Part shown: piece after piece, positions 52,816 through 64,000 of the stretch
Position numbering within the stretch: the first letter of the stretch is position 1
Layout: every line of letters begins with the position of its first letter
DNA from: Gari tellinella
Taxonomy: Eukaryota > Mollusca > Bivalvia > Cardiida > Psammobiidae
DNA: 64,000 nucleotides
NCBI GenBank assembly: GCA_922989275.2
Contig: OV277866.1
Span: 31,699,246-31,763,245 of the forward strand
Direction of reading: 5' to 3'
The notes under the pieces: model-generated
Told to the model about the DNA's origin: nothing
Databases searched by the model: none
The model's input: the letters and a program-made list of their open reading frames with translations, nothing else
Position numbers and translations under genes: made by a program

Positions 52816-53054
52816 AATTCTGTTTTTGTCATTATATGCGTAAAACAGCATACGTTTAAGCAGACGATATTGCAGCACTGAAAACGTTAGAAATATTTTT
52901 CTTGTCTGGGGAAGAGCGACAAGCGTTTTTGTAAGGAGGGGATCACTGTTCGACTGGTCGTTGTAGGGAGTGAGCACTAGGCTACACTGCTTTATATATC
53001 TAAAACAGTTTATTAGGCAAATAAAAGGTAATATTTAGCAGTAAAGACAGTTAA

Positions 53055-53241
53055 ATGGGGTCGTCGGAATTCAGAGATGGCTGGACAGTCGTGGTTGCGG
53101 GGTTCCTTGTGTGTTTTATGGTCGACGGATTGATATTTTCATTCGGTATATTCCTTGTTGAGCTAATTGATGCCTTTGATGGAACCAGAGTAACTACTTC
53201 ACTTGTTGGCGCAATTGGATTTGGGACTTATTGTATATCAA
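53055..53241 (+). CDS. SLC16-like exon 1
   Basis: Starts at ATG 53055 (MGSSEFRDGWTVVVAG) and ends ATATCAA|GTACGT, phase 1. Contains TM1 and the start of TM2 (TSLVGAIGFGTYCIS). Confidence 0.85.
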
Positions 53242-56200
53242 GTACGTAATGGTTTAATTTAGATGCCATTGTAAATCATCTACAGTGCTCCCACCCTATA
53301 TATCTACATGTACGTATATAGAACAGCGATTCCCTCCTTACAACAACGCTATCCACTGTTCCCCAAACTAGACAATTATGTATCCAATCTTTTCACGGCT
53401 GCAATTGATCGTCTGCTTAAAATTGTCGTCTTTAGTTTTTCTCAAAGTCACACATTGGACTCTTTACAGGAAAACATGATTATGATCGGCGTCTGATCTG
53501 AATTCAAATTATTTGCAAATGTAAGCAACTTTCCCTTCCTATAACAACTCCATCCAAACAACACACACATATTTGTCTCCCATATGGTGTTGTTGTAGAG
53601 AGGGATTACTGTATACTACTTTAACCTGATTTACGATGTAATATATTAGACATACAGACTCAGTTGAATATTGATAGCCCAAACTAGCTGAAGTCAAACT
53701 TACCCTTATTTCGAAGTTAACACTTTTGACGCCAAATTAATTGTGAGGTATTTACCCCCATCCTCGTTTTATTGTCGTCTGCTTCAATAATGTTTTTTGC
53801 AATATCATTTCAAAGTAAGATTCAATGTAGTATCACTTAAGAAATGTCTTTACAAGTGTCAAGCAGTTTGGATCATGGTCAGACGCCGCGTATCGCGTCG
53901 TATATCAGGACCCAATCTGTTTGCAAAATCGACTTTATGCGACTTGGCGCCGAAATGTTTTAAAGCAGGTTGAAAGTAAAGCAGAATGTGCCTGAATGCA
54001 CATTCTACTTTACTTACACCCTGCTTTAAGCTTTCTCCTGCTAGAATATAGAAACTATTTTCATGACTGTATAAATTGGAACTATTTTCTTCAGTGGATG
54101 AATTAACTAATGGCGTAAAAGGGGTATTTATGGGGTAATGGGTTAAAAGCAAATGACCTATATTGCAGGTCCCATCACAGGCTCCCTGGCTGATAGGTTT
54201 GGTAGTAGATTTCTCACAATCATTGGATCTTTGCTGTGCTTTACTGGTTTCTTCGCAAGTAGTTTCGCTAAATCATTATCAACTTTGTACTTCACTTATG
54301 GCTTAGTCGGAGGTAAGCAAAAACTATTTATTTTATTTTGACAGTAATATGTACAATTAAGCTCTGAAAACCGATCTGAGCAAAAAGTTCGGATGTAATT
54401 CAGATCATTAGTTTGCGAATAACCGAGGTTTAGTAGGCATTAAGAAATTAAGAAATTAAACTACACATTTCACGACGTCATGTTTTTTTGCCCTGTAAAT
54501 ACAATACTTGTATTTCAGAACTTATTTCTTCTCCCTTATTGTCCATTAATTGTTTAAACCAAGCACTGACGAATGTTGTCTGATATACAATGTACTCATA
54601 AAAACATAACATAAAACCTACTGTAGTCATGCAATTTCAACAGTAACTGCGTCTACCCACTGGAACGGCAGATTTTCTGGCTTACGGACAAGGGTGCGTC
54701 CTTTGCCGATATAGCATAAGCTACTACTGTACGCTTGTATAGGCAGCAATATCGAGCATAATAGCCAAACATCTCCATAGATATGCATGTACACTTTTTG
54801 CACAGATTCCTCTCGAATCGACGAAAACCAACAAGAAATTCGCTGGTTTTCGTCGACAGTATAGTTTTTCTTATGGAGGTGCCTAGGTGGCCATCTATGT
54901 AACGCGACTGTCCACCGTATACCACCCCCAAACGAAAAACTTCACTGATGAAAACGTATTATTATATGGAACTGTTTGACTGTTATGCTCGATATTGCCG
55001 CCTAAATAAGCGTACTCCAGTAGCTAATGCTATATCGACACAGGACGCATCATTGTCCAGAAAATATGTCGTTTCAGTGGGTAAACTGTTTTTGCTTTTC
55101 TTGCAATTGCATGGTTACAGTTCGTTTTATGTTGTATGGAATGGTTTGTATATGTTCGCTAAACAAAACAAAAGAGTTGTTTCACCAAATATTATTCACG
55201 ATATGACAAATTTGGTTTAGGTCGGGTAGAATAAGCTGACAAATTAGATGTACCCCTTGTCTCTCTATATATACCTTTTGTTTTAAAATTGATCTAATAA
55301 TATTTTATCGCAAATATCAGATATCATATACATGTACATTTATCGACATACATGCACACAGTTTCTACAGCATATACATATACATGTACAAAGTATCAAT
55401 AGATTATCAGATATTACAAACGGGCTGGGCCACAACTTATACCAAACATTCGTGTCGGGTCCCTGTGGAATAGCGTATAAGCTGACAAGCAACATGGTAT
55501 GTTTGTTAGCGTACAAATGAGTTGTGGTCGACTTTCCACCTCTTCACATTCGTTTTAAAATGCCTTTCCCAGTGAACAGCTGTGTACTAATGGAATGTTA
55601 TAGGATTAAAAGAAACATGATATTGTCATTAAACGCAAAATTATTAAGCAAACATTCACTAGCATAGATCGCTTAAGACATTGACTGCTTTATGTAGCAC
55701 ATACGTAAAGCAGAAAGCAACGTACATGCGCTTCTGTTCTTCTCTCTCTTTTTTTAAAAAATCTTTTAATGAGGCTCATGCGTCCTTTCTGAAATGGTGA
55801 CTAAGTTAATTAAACTCTACTTGAACATACGTTTTTTATAAAGCAGAATGCGCCTGAAGGCGCATTTGCTATACTTTCACCCTTCTTTACGCTACAATCT
55901 GCTAGGGCATAGAACATATTTCTTACGGCACATATAAAGTGGAGCTACCGTACTTTCTTCAGTGAAGCAATACATTAAAAGCGCAAAAGGCGTATTTATA
56001 GGATTATGGGTTAAAATAAAAATACCGCATTTAAAGTTGAATTAAATCAGTATTGTTCAGTTTTAGTTTAAAAGTAGGTAAAAGTAGGGCCAGCATCGGA
56101 TATCTTACTGTGCAACATGATCCTCAAGGTTTATACAGATGTTGTACTGCAAAACAGCATTTAAACACACATTAAAACAAGTTAAGAAATATATCTGCTC

Positions 56201-59200
56201 TTTTCTTCAGCAGAAACACTTTCTATTCGTTTTGAAAAGCAAATCGTTACTTACTTATGTCTGTAACCTTTGGAATGGTGTATCGGTGTATGTACTTACG
56301 GTATGTTGGAAATCATATTACATGTAGTTGACTATATCTATAAACACTGGTAATTAACAAACTTCTCATAAACTAAAAAGATATATCAGTTAATAAACAG
56401 ATTATTATACTGTGCACAAAGTAAATTCCTTACTTTTCATTGGTCAACGAGCCCTAGACATAATCCCATATACCCTGTGAGCTGACAGGGTACATGAAAA
56501 TGCAGCTGTTTTCATTGGCTGACAGGTCCCTGAGTCTTGATTGGCAGAAAATAAGATGGCCGATTGCTCGACAGGATTGAGTGCATTCAATCGTGCATCC
56601 TCCGTTTTAAGTCCATTTCGGCTAAGAACCAATCGGTGATTGGATCTTTCAACAGTCGCATTATTTCTGGGAAAGTTTGATGTCGAAGTATGCCGAGTAT
56701 GCCCATTATTCTTTTGAATAACAACCATCAGACGTGACGTCATGACGTCACTTACGCTCAACGTTATCTGCTTTGGTGCGATTTTGTTATAGTTTATTAT
56801 GAGCGCTGTACACGACAAATTTCGAAATATTTCGTTTGAACAGTGAAAACTTTGCAGTATAATAAATTCGTTATACAGTTTCTTCAAAGTGTACTTGAGG
56901 ATTTCTTCCCGGCTGGTACAATCATGTAACCCTCGCCTAACGGCTCGGGCAACATGATTTACCTCAGCCGGGAAGAAATCCTCATGTACACTGTGAAGAA
57001 ACTGTATAACTAATAATGTACACCACTGTAGATAGATATATTTATCATCAGTACTATTTTTATGTTTTAATACAGCTTCATCTTAACGGGACTACGAACA
57101 GCTTCATCTTAACGGGACTACCAACTATCAGGGGAAGTTACTACTGAGTGAAAAATGAGATAGCTACGTATATCAGTAGAGCCACATTGGTGACACGGAT
57201 ATCTATAAAGATATGCGAATTTTTAATGCAAAACTAAAAATACATATAGTGCTAATCATTACTATATGATATTTTCATTCCGTAATAAGCAACCACTTGT
57301 ATAAAAGAATACTAATAGATATTCAATTTTCAAACTCTTTCACTGTCTGCCACGTCTAGAAAAGTCATTGCCATATTATCCTCTGCTTAAAATTTTCGTC
57401 TGCTATTATTGAAATTTAGAATCTTATGAAATGTTAGTTTTGTAGGACTTGGTAGCGAAAGGGTTACTTTAATTTGAATCCAGGTCCTGGCCTGAGCTCC
57501 GAGATCGCACGAGTCGAAAGCAGTCTGCCAGCCGATCGGCAACATCCGGTCGACATAGAGGTCGTGGGTCTACAACGACTCCCATTGCTAGCTCAGTCGG
57601 GGCTCGAACTGATATCCTTGGACATATCGACGATTCAATCCCACCATCGCAGAACGATGGCATACAAGACCATACCATAGGACAACCCTCAATAGCATCA
57701 TGGTTAAACCCTCAAGCATCACATAACCCTTATCATGCATCACAAGATACTGTTACAAATGACGACAGAAGAGATTACCGATATGAAAAAGACTCTGAAT
57801 CAGAAAATGACACAACCAGTGATATTAATATGACATCAGTTTTGTTACAAATACGGTCTGAAGTAAGAAAAACAAATAGTAAGTTTGATGCACTCGAACA
57901 ATCAGTAAACGAAATAAAAAAAGAAAATAAACAAATAAAGGAACAGAATGAGAAATTATCCAAAACTGTTGACGAACTGTCAAGCGAGCTACGTTGCGTA
58001 AAAGAACAACTGAACAAGAGCGAACAAAGACACGATAATCTGGACTCTCAATTCAGAAAGAATAACCTCAAAATACATGGAATTCAATGTGAGGCAAATG
58101 AATCAGCAGAGCAAACAACAGACAAAGTTCGTTCCTACTTAACAGATACTCTCGACTTAAACGGCGACGCTTTTGAATTTGACCAGGTATATAGACTGCC
58201 CGGGAAGTCACAACGCACTATTCTGGTGAAATTTACCAACTTGAAACAACGTGATTCTGTACTGAAATCATTTCGAGACAAGCGTAAAGCGGGCCCTGTC
58301 GACGGTAGAGTATCCGAAGGTTGTAAATGCTCGCACTGGGCTTTATCCCTTTCTGCAAGAGTGTATTGGACATGGTAAACGGGCCTTCTTTAAATTCGAC
58401 AAACTCGTAGTTGATGGCAGCTTATACGAATTTGATCCTGTTCAAAAGAAGCCAGTACTGATTAAAAGATAGGACAGTGGTCAAAGCCCAGAATACTCAA
58501 GCTCATTTAACTTTTATTCAGACATTAGCATATGCTCTCTTAATATTCAAGGACTGTGTAAATATGTAAATAACGCCCTATTCACCAATTATTGTGGAAC
58601 ATTTGATATTATTGGTCTTTACGAAACTTGGCAAATACACAACGATGACTATAACGGATTTTTGAAGGGTTATTCACCTTATCATAAAGCGAGGAAGTCC
58701 AAAAACAAGCGAGGATCAGGAGGCGTGTCTGTTTTCATCAAAGACTGGTTATCGAAACATGTAACCCGTATATTTGATCAATTTTAGTGCGTTGTGATCA
58801 ACAAAATGTGTTGCGTTACATTTTCCGAGCACGTTAAGCTATCTAGGACAAGACATCATAATGCTGTTCACATACGTCTCACCGGAAAGATCCGTTATAT
58901 ATGAAAACAGTGAAAATGGTATCGATATTCTAAATGATAAAGTGCTATGTATTCTATCAGAGTTTCCATCAGCACATTATATAATCGCCGGTGACCTTAA
59001 TGCCAGAATAGGTGGGCTACAAGATTAGTGAATGATGATGTCGATTTCATATTTGGGGAATGCAATTATCCTGCAGATAGTTTCGACATACCTAAACTAA
59101 ATAAAGATACTGTTATTAACAAACACGGACGAGCACTAATAGAACTTTGCTGTACACATGATATACACATAATGAATGGACGTCGAGCAAACGACAAAAA

Positions 59201-62200
59201 CGGTGAAATAACATGTACATCAAACAACGGTAAAAGTGTGGTCGATTACATTATGGCATCTACCGCGTTGCTTGAGAACGTTATACATTTTGAAGTGGGT
59301 GACTTAGACGTTTCCGATCAGTTTCCTTTATTATGTACATTTAAGTTTAAAGACCCTGAAATTGCGTCTGTTAATGAACCATTGAGAGACTTATTTCACT
59401 ACAAATAGGATGAATCCCTGCGAGACACATTCGCTGAGACATTTCAAAACTTATACACGGCTTTTACACAAAGTGCGAGAGACAATAATTCATTGACAAC
59501 GCTAGATACATTCACGTCGATATATGAACAAGCTGGACAATGTATGAAGAAAAGGCGTTCTTATTCAAGTGATCGTGCAAACAGGATAAGACAGCCAGAC
59601 TGGTGGGATGAAAATTGCTCACGTTTAAAGCATATTAAGTTTAATAGCTTACGCAAATTCAGAACAACTCATTATCATGGGGATCTAATGCTGTACATTC
59701 AAAATAGAAATGCTTTTAAAAACTTGTGTAGACAAAACAAACGTGAGTTACAGCATAAACGACGCAACGATCTTATAGTAACTCGAAGCAACCCAAATAT
59801 GTTCTGGGACCAAATCAAACGGGCTCAGAATCAACATAATATTGACACCAATACAATATCCGGTGACCAATGGTTTAGATATTTTGAACAGCTATTTTCT
59901 GCCAATAACATACAAAATGTTCAAAATAACTGAAAATTAGAACCATTGAGAAGGGAGATAAACGCTGATAGCTTAAACGAGCAAATAACACAAGCGGAAG
60001 TTATCAACAGCGTACATACGCTACGCGGCAATTGTGCATCGGGTATAGACGCTATTAGTATGGAAATGTACAAAAGTACCATACATATTGTGGCATCGTA
60101 TTTAACCGACCTATTTAATAGTGCTTTCAACAGTGGTAATTTTCCCACAGAATGGACTGAAAATATAATCACACCGATACATAAAAAGGGCTCAAAACAC
60201 GACTGTAACAATTACAGAGCTATAACATTGTCAACAAGTTTTAGCAAAATATTTGTGAACATTTTGAGTAAACGGTTAACTACATGGTGTGATATAAATG
60301 ATGTAATTGACGAATCACAAGCGGGCTTTAGACAAGGCTACTCTACAATTGACAATATCTTTAACCTACAGAGTTTAATACAAAAATATATTACACGAAA
60401 AGGTGGAAGATTTTATGTCTTTTATGTAGACTTTTTAAAAGCTTTCGACAGTTGTTTGCACATAAAACTTTGGCAATGTATGGAACGAAACGGAATTCGA
60501 GGAAAATACTGATCTATTTTCCAATCGATGTACAGCCAGCTTAAATCTTGTGCCAAGGTTAAAGGTGGTCTAACAGAGTTCTTCAGCTGTGAAATCGGAA
60601 CGAAACAGGGTTGTGTGTCTTCACCGATAATATTTTCTCTATTCATGAACGATCTGATTAACTACCTTAAAGCAAACTCTACAAATGGTATCTACGTAAC
60701 AGACGTAACTGGTAAGCTTTATGCGTTAATGTTTGCTGACGACGTTTCCGGTTTTGCAGACACAACAGTTAATCTTCAGCGACAAATACAGCACATTGAA
60801 AACTTTTGCGATGCAACTGGTATGAGAATAAATACGGACAAATCCAAAGTGATTGTTTTTCGAAATGGTGGACCTCTGCGTAGCTATGAAAAACCCAACT
60901 CGAGGTCGTCCCTTATTACAAATATCTTGGGACATATTTTACCCCCAAACTCTGCTGGTCTATGACTAAAGATACACTAGCTAAACAAGCTAGTAAAGCT
61001 GTATGTAACATTTTTCGACACAACAACTACTTCGGATAGTTCCATTACAAGGAGGCATTTAAGTTATTTGACTCAATTGTGTTATGCATCAGAAATATGG
61101 GGATATCAGTACTCAGAGAGCATTGAAAGGGTTCACAACAACTTTTGTAAAAGGATATGTTGTTTAAACAGATCAGTAGCTAACTACTTTGCTCTAATTG
61201 AATGTGGTCGTTATCCGATATATGTGACTTACATGTGCAGGTGTATACGATATTGGACTAAATTGTTACATATGGAAAATAGCAGATACCCAAGACAATG
61301 CTATCTTATGCTTAAAAGACTCGATGAAACTGGGCGAAAAACATGGGCAACGTTTGTGAGACATCTACTCTTTGAAAATGGCTTCGGTTACGCTTGGATC
61401 TCACACGACGTTGGCGATGCGAAAGCATTTTTGAAGATCTTTGGTACAAGACTAAAAGATTGCTCAATCCAGAGGATTCAATCTGATATTGACAATTCTG
61501 CTAAAGGTCACCATTATAAGCATTTTAAAACACTACTATAGGACCAGAACGATACTTGTTGATAGAAATACCATATACAATGAAACGAAATATCTCAAAT
61601 TTTAGATGCTCAGGACATGGGCTTATGATAGAAAAAGGTAGACACTTAAACATAGATAGAGAATATAGATATTGCCCTTTGTGTCGTAGTAATCAGATCA
61701 ACGTCGTTGAGGACGAATTTCACATGTTTCTAGTCTGCCCAGCGTACAGTGATTTACGTAAAGAGTATTTCAAACCTACATGGTTGCAAAGCACAGTGAA
61801 CTTAATGTTGTTTTATGACATTATGACTGATGCTAGTGAAAGAGATACACTCTCAATCGCTAATTTCATTACAAGAGCATTTAAACTGAGAGACTCTATG
61901 GTTGCTCAATGATTAATCAGTATGTGTTATCAACAGAGACGCTTATAGTAAGTGTAAATACAGGAAAACGGACAACAAATCTATTGTGTTGCGTTAAGTT
62001 ACCTTATAGATATTGGAATATGTTTTAAGTAGTGTAACTTTGATATCTTGAACTCGTACAAGTCGATCATGTGCATGTTTCAAGGCTAAAACGTGGCTAA
62101 CCATGTTTTGGCTTTGAAACACGGACATGCTAGATTTAAATGTGATATTGAAACAAAGGTAATTAAACAGCAGATATAAAGCAAGGTCGACTTATGCGAG

Positions 62201-63199
62201 TTCGAGATTCCGAAGCTCGACTTATATACTTATTAAACAACACTATTGTATGTAATATGATTAGTAATCAATATTGATAACAACAGGGCTCCAGATTTAA
62301 TCACTTTTCTCTTTATGTTCGTGTGTTGCATATCAATGGAATCGTCTTCACGAGGCGAAAGGGCTCTTCAAGAGACGATTCTAGTGATAAGCAACAATAC
62401 AGAGAGGCTACTTCCAATCACAAAACAATATTTCAAATGACAGACGTGCAGACACTGATCGGGGCTCCTATAAGAATCACCCAAATCTGGGTCTGCATTG
62501 TTGTATACCATGTTGCATAGCATAACTGTGCCTTTAGTCATATGTTTACCGTTGGTAAATGAAGAGTATACTCATCGCTAAATACGTTGTGGTTAATACT
62601 TAGCCTTGAAATACACATTTTATCTGGGACCCTGAACTGCGAAGATCATACATTTTTGCATACGAATGTTCACGTAACACATGTGTACATGTTTATTATT
62701 ATGTCATTTATAATTATCAGCCATTTGTATTCTGGGCCGGAGGCCTTATATTACAATAAACGTATGTTATGTTATTTACCGTAAATTGTCTACAATGGAT
62801 ATATCTATGAGCGTCTTCACTTGGAACTATAGTTCAAACCTTTAGTCAAGCAACATTGCAGTCGGCACATGCGTATAAAGGTCGACAAAGCAACATCGTT
62901 TGTCGAACCAACGAAAGCTGAAAATGGTCCGTCTGCGGTTAGATTCACAGGTCAAATGAGAACACCTTAGCCGGTTTCAGGTTGGTTATAAATGTATAGA
63001 CACTATAGATTGGGACATAGTTCCAAGTGAAGTCGCTCAATGTTGCACTAACTTGTCTATAGGAACGGTCACTGTTTGCATGAAGTTTATATTTCAGGCG
63101 CCGGTATGGGTTTTATGTGGCTGCCTGCGAATGCCTGTGTCATAAAACACTTCAACAAAAGACGTGCACTAGCTTGTGGAATAGCTATATGTGGCTCTG
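53055..63199 (+). CDS. Monocarboxylate-transporter-like (SLC16/MFS) gene, first three coding exons
   Basis: Three plus-strand exons join in phase (187, 144 and 102 nt; 144 residues). They give the N-terminal part of an MFS transporter: DGWTVVVAGFLVCF (TM1, with the SLC16 [DG]GWxW-like start), SFGIFLVEL, then SPITGSLADRFGSR (the MFS loop 2-3 motif), further TM helices, and a KRRALACGIAICGSG segment typical of SLC16. SLC16 proteins usually have 12 TM helices and move monocarboxylates or related solutes with protons (family knowledge); the substrate here cannot be assigned. The remaining exons lie beyond 64000. Intron 2 (54313-63097) holds a LINE and other insertions. Confidence 0.85.
53855..53930. 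repeat. D-family hairpin in SLC16-like intron 1
   Basis: AAGCAGTTTGGATCATGGTC; inner GACGCCGCGTATCGCGTCGT; ends AATCTGTTTGCAAAATC. Confidence 0.5.
53945..54146. mobile_element. A-family MITE, inverted, beside SLC16-like exon 2
   Basis: Hairpin AAAGCAGAATGTGCCTGAA and end TATGGGGTAATGGGTTAA, 22 bp before the exon. Confidence 0.7.
54169..54312 (+). CDS. SLC16-like exon 2
   Basis: TTGCAG|GTCCC to GGAG|GTAAGC, phase 1 to 1. Encodes PITGSLADRFGSRFLTIIGS and then LLCFTGFFASSFAKSLSTLY. An A element ends 22 bp upstream of the acceptor (TTAA at 54143-54146). Confidence 0.87.
54650..55085. repeat. Long imperfect inverted repeat in SLC16-like intron 2
   Basis: ATATCGAGCATAATAGCC (about 54750) pairs with GTTATGCTCGATATTGCC (about 54982), and GGTGCGTCCTTTGCCGATAT with ATATCGACACAGGACGCAT; arms are about 130 bp. 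Confidence 0.6.
55840..56015. mobile_element. A-family MITE, left arm lost
   Basis: GCAGAATGCGCCTGAAGGCG hairpin and end TATAGGATTATGGGTTAA. Confidence 0.55.
56402..57010 (-). mobile_element. K element, copy 3 (inverted, longest frame)
   Basis: 609 bp with the same 141-bp palindrome (56870-57010). A single 147-codon frame at 56444-56887 begins MKKLYNEFIILQSFHCSNEI and carries ATVERSNHRLVLSRNGLKTE. No recognised domain. Located in SLC16-like intron 2. Confidence 0.65.
57459..57680 (+). other. Degenerate 2A-like leader of the LINE
   Basis: The frame reads KGYFNLNPGPGLSSE. GxxxLNPGP matches the ribosome-skipping 2A consensus at its invariant NPGP and upstream G and L, but the central DVE is YFN. 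2A-like peptides are known at the N-terminus of some APE-type LINE proteins. No ATG or full frame remains. Confidence 0.4.
57830..58378 (+). pseudogene. LINE ORF1 (coiled coil plus RRM-like region), disrupted
   Basis: 182 codons. A Lys/Glu-rich coiled coil spans residues 20-70, followed by FRKNNLKIHGIQCEA, a common ORF1p RRM lead-in, and RTILVKFTNLKQRDSVL, the next RRM strand. A frameshift near the end leads to a stop. ORF1 proteins bind the element RNA as chaperones (family knowledge). Confidence 0.8.
58521..59407 (+). pseudogene. LINE apurinic-type endonuclease, disrupted
   Basis: Pieces in two frames: SLNIQGLCKY, DIIGLYETW and GGVSVFIKDW (stop at 58785); IIAGDLNARIGG (stop at 59026); then SVVDYIMAS and DVSDQFPLL (stop at 59405). 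GDLNAR and the final SDxxPL are endonuclease signatures. The usual catalytic His in SDHxPL is Gln here. Confidence 0.85.
59493..59933 (+). pseudogene. LINE spacer between endonuclease and RT
   Basis: 147 codons including RRSYSSDRANRIRQPDWWDE and NPNMFWDQIKRAQNQ, typical of the endonuclease-RT linker (xxWWxxxC..L, NPxxFWxxI). Ends at a TGA at 59931. Confidence 0.7.
59946..61026 (+). pseudogene. LINE reverse transcriptase, disrupted
   Basis: Fingers and palm: CASGIDAISMEMYKS, ITPIHKKGSKHDCNNYRAIT, ESQAGFRQGYSTIDNIF, YVDFLKAFDS, GTKQGCVSSPIIFSLFMNDL, LMFADDVSGFAD. The catalytic FADD is present. A TGA (60510-60512), where a Trp codon is likely, splits the domain. A frameshift near 60900 separates YYKYLGTYFTPKLCWS from the upstream frame. 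Confidence 0.9.
61068..61912 (+). pseudogene. LINE C-terminal region with Cys/His motif
   Basis: Two frames (61068-61541 and 61556-61912). The first begins TQLCYASEIWG; the second contains CPLCRSNQINVVEDEFHMFL followed by VCPAY, a CxxC...H...C knuckle found at the end of several LINE ORF2 proteins. Confidence 0.8.
62033..62230. mobile_element. E-family element, diverged
   Basis: AACTTTGATATCTTGAACTC to GAGATTCCGAAGCTCGACTT with internal palindrome around GGCTAACCATGTTTTGGC. Confidence 0.5.
62284..62400. mobile_element. H-family fragment
   Basis: CAGGGCTCCAGATTTAATC and GGAATCGTCTTCACGAGGCG with AGAGACGATTCTAGTGA. Confidence 0.45.
62424..62600. mobile_element. C-family hairpin remnant in SLC16-like intron
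   Basis: GCAGACACTGATCGGGGCTC with the complement CCAAATCTGGGTCTGC; degraded. Confidence 0.4.
63098..63199 (+). CDS. SLC16-like exon 3
   Basis: ATTTCAG|GCGCC to CTCTG|GTAGTT, phase 1 to 1. Encodes AGMGFMWLPANACVIKHFNK and then RRALACGIAICGS, the conserved SLC16 TM4-TM5 region. Confidence 0.85.
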
Positions 63200-63274
63200 G
63201 TAGTTACATAAACGTTTTCTTTCCATCTTAACAGGGCTGAACATTTCTAAGATTGACAAAGTTTATATTTTTGA

Positions 63275-63365
63275 AGCGCGATTACTTAAAGCAGGTTGAA
63301 AATAAAGCCTTAAGGCGCATTCTGTCTTAATTTTTAGACTGCTTTAAGCTACCATCTGCTAGGAT
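63275..63365. mobile_element. A-family hairpin fragment
   Basis: TTAAAGCAGGTTGAAAATAA with its complement; loop GCCTTAAGGC. Confidence 0.5.
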
Positions 63366-64000
63366 AAAATACGAAGATTTCGGAAAAGTCAGCCCTGCAT
63401 CTATACAAGTGGTAGGGAGTATATAATATTTCGCTTAAATAAAACTGAATGCAAGTGAAATGGTATAACATTTGTTGACAATAGTAGCTTTTTCGAAAAT
63501 GATAACGATTTGTTTTGAACTGAGTGGCAAACAGTTTGGAGCTTTATCAGACGCCGATATTTAGTTACGAAATATTATTAACTAATTGGTGAGTCTTAGT
63601 CTAGTGGCTTGGGATTAAAAGCTATTAAAACAAAATGTGTGTGTAAAAACGTTTGTCCCCTGATGTCATCATGACGTCTAGGTGGCACCTACCCGATGTC
63701 TAACATGTCCAAACTTGTAGTCAAGAGCTTCTTGATTTAACTACATGAGCCAAATATGAAGTATATTTTACTTGTAGTTCCAAACTTATGATCAAAGTTG
63801 AATTCATTCAGCCTGTTTTACCTCTAAGTGACCTTGACCTTTTTACTCGCATGATCAAAGTTGTACAAGGCTCAAGGACCTCTTTAGCTAAGTACACATT
63901 CCAAATATTAAATCTCTATCACTTGAAGTTTTAAACTTATGGTTAAGGCTGCAATCAGCCTATTTCACTACTAAATGACATTGACCTTTGAATGGCATTA

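Larger units (their letters stand above)
57459..61990 (+). mobile_element. Inactivated APE-type non-LTR retrotransposon (LINE)
   Basis: Order: degenerate 2A-like start, ORF1 with coiled coil, APE endonuclease, reverse transcriptase, C-terminal Cys/His motif. It is broken by several stops and frameshifts (58378, 58785, 59026, 59405, 60510, about 60900). The clade is not assignable by eye. It sits in intron 2 of the SLC16-like gene, sense orientation. Confidence 0.9.

Overview
The window is eukaryotic, repeat-dense, AT-rich nuclear DNA, most likely from a bivalve mollusc. The evidence is intron-split genes with GT-AG junctions, an animal TTF2 orthologue, an SLC16-type transporter, and tandem repeats of the kind common in bivalve genomes that end in a short palindrome plus GAGCTAA. 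Species cannot be fixed from the sequence; a dreissenid mussel is only an impression.

Layout. (1) 1-3120: degenerate intergenic repeats. (2) 3865-38489, minus strand: a TTF2 gene (transcription termination factor 2, SNF2-family ATPase). I could read 20 coding exons in consistent phase, giving about 1,117 residues. The last roughly 80 C-terminal residues lie beyond the window start. (3) 38561-38977: a 417-bp LTR mini-retrotransposon (TRIM-like) whose LTRs each carry a tRNA-like cloverleaf. (4) 39091-41850: a tandem 1,059-bp duplication carrying a repeat family ('K') with a long open frame. (5) 41850-53054: intergenic tandem repeats, minisatellites and element fragments. (6) 53055-63199, plus strand: the first three exons of a monocarboxylate-transporter-like (SLC16) gene. 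Its 8.8-kb second intron holds an inactivated LINE and an inverted K copy. (7) 63200-64000: intron and repeats.

Most of the remaining DNA is short palindromic non-autonomous elements. The family names used here are mine. A: TTAA target, ends TTAACCCATTACCCCATA, about 250 bp. B: TA target, ends TACAGTAAAACCTC, about 205 bp. C and D: TTAA target, hairpin starting TGCAAACAG. E and F: TA target, ends TACAGTCGAA. H: ends CAGGGCTC, hAT-like. K: a 600-bp element with a 141-bp palindromic end.

The observations most worth attention are: the tRNA-bearing LTRs; one hairpin core shared by element families with different termini and target sites (A and B; C, D and a third terminus); B-element ends lying exactly 5 nt inside the 5' splice sites of TTF2 introns 1 and 3; an internal empty-site control proving TTAA target duplication; and a candidate alternative terminal exon in TTF2 with AATAAA directly after its stop.
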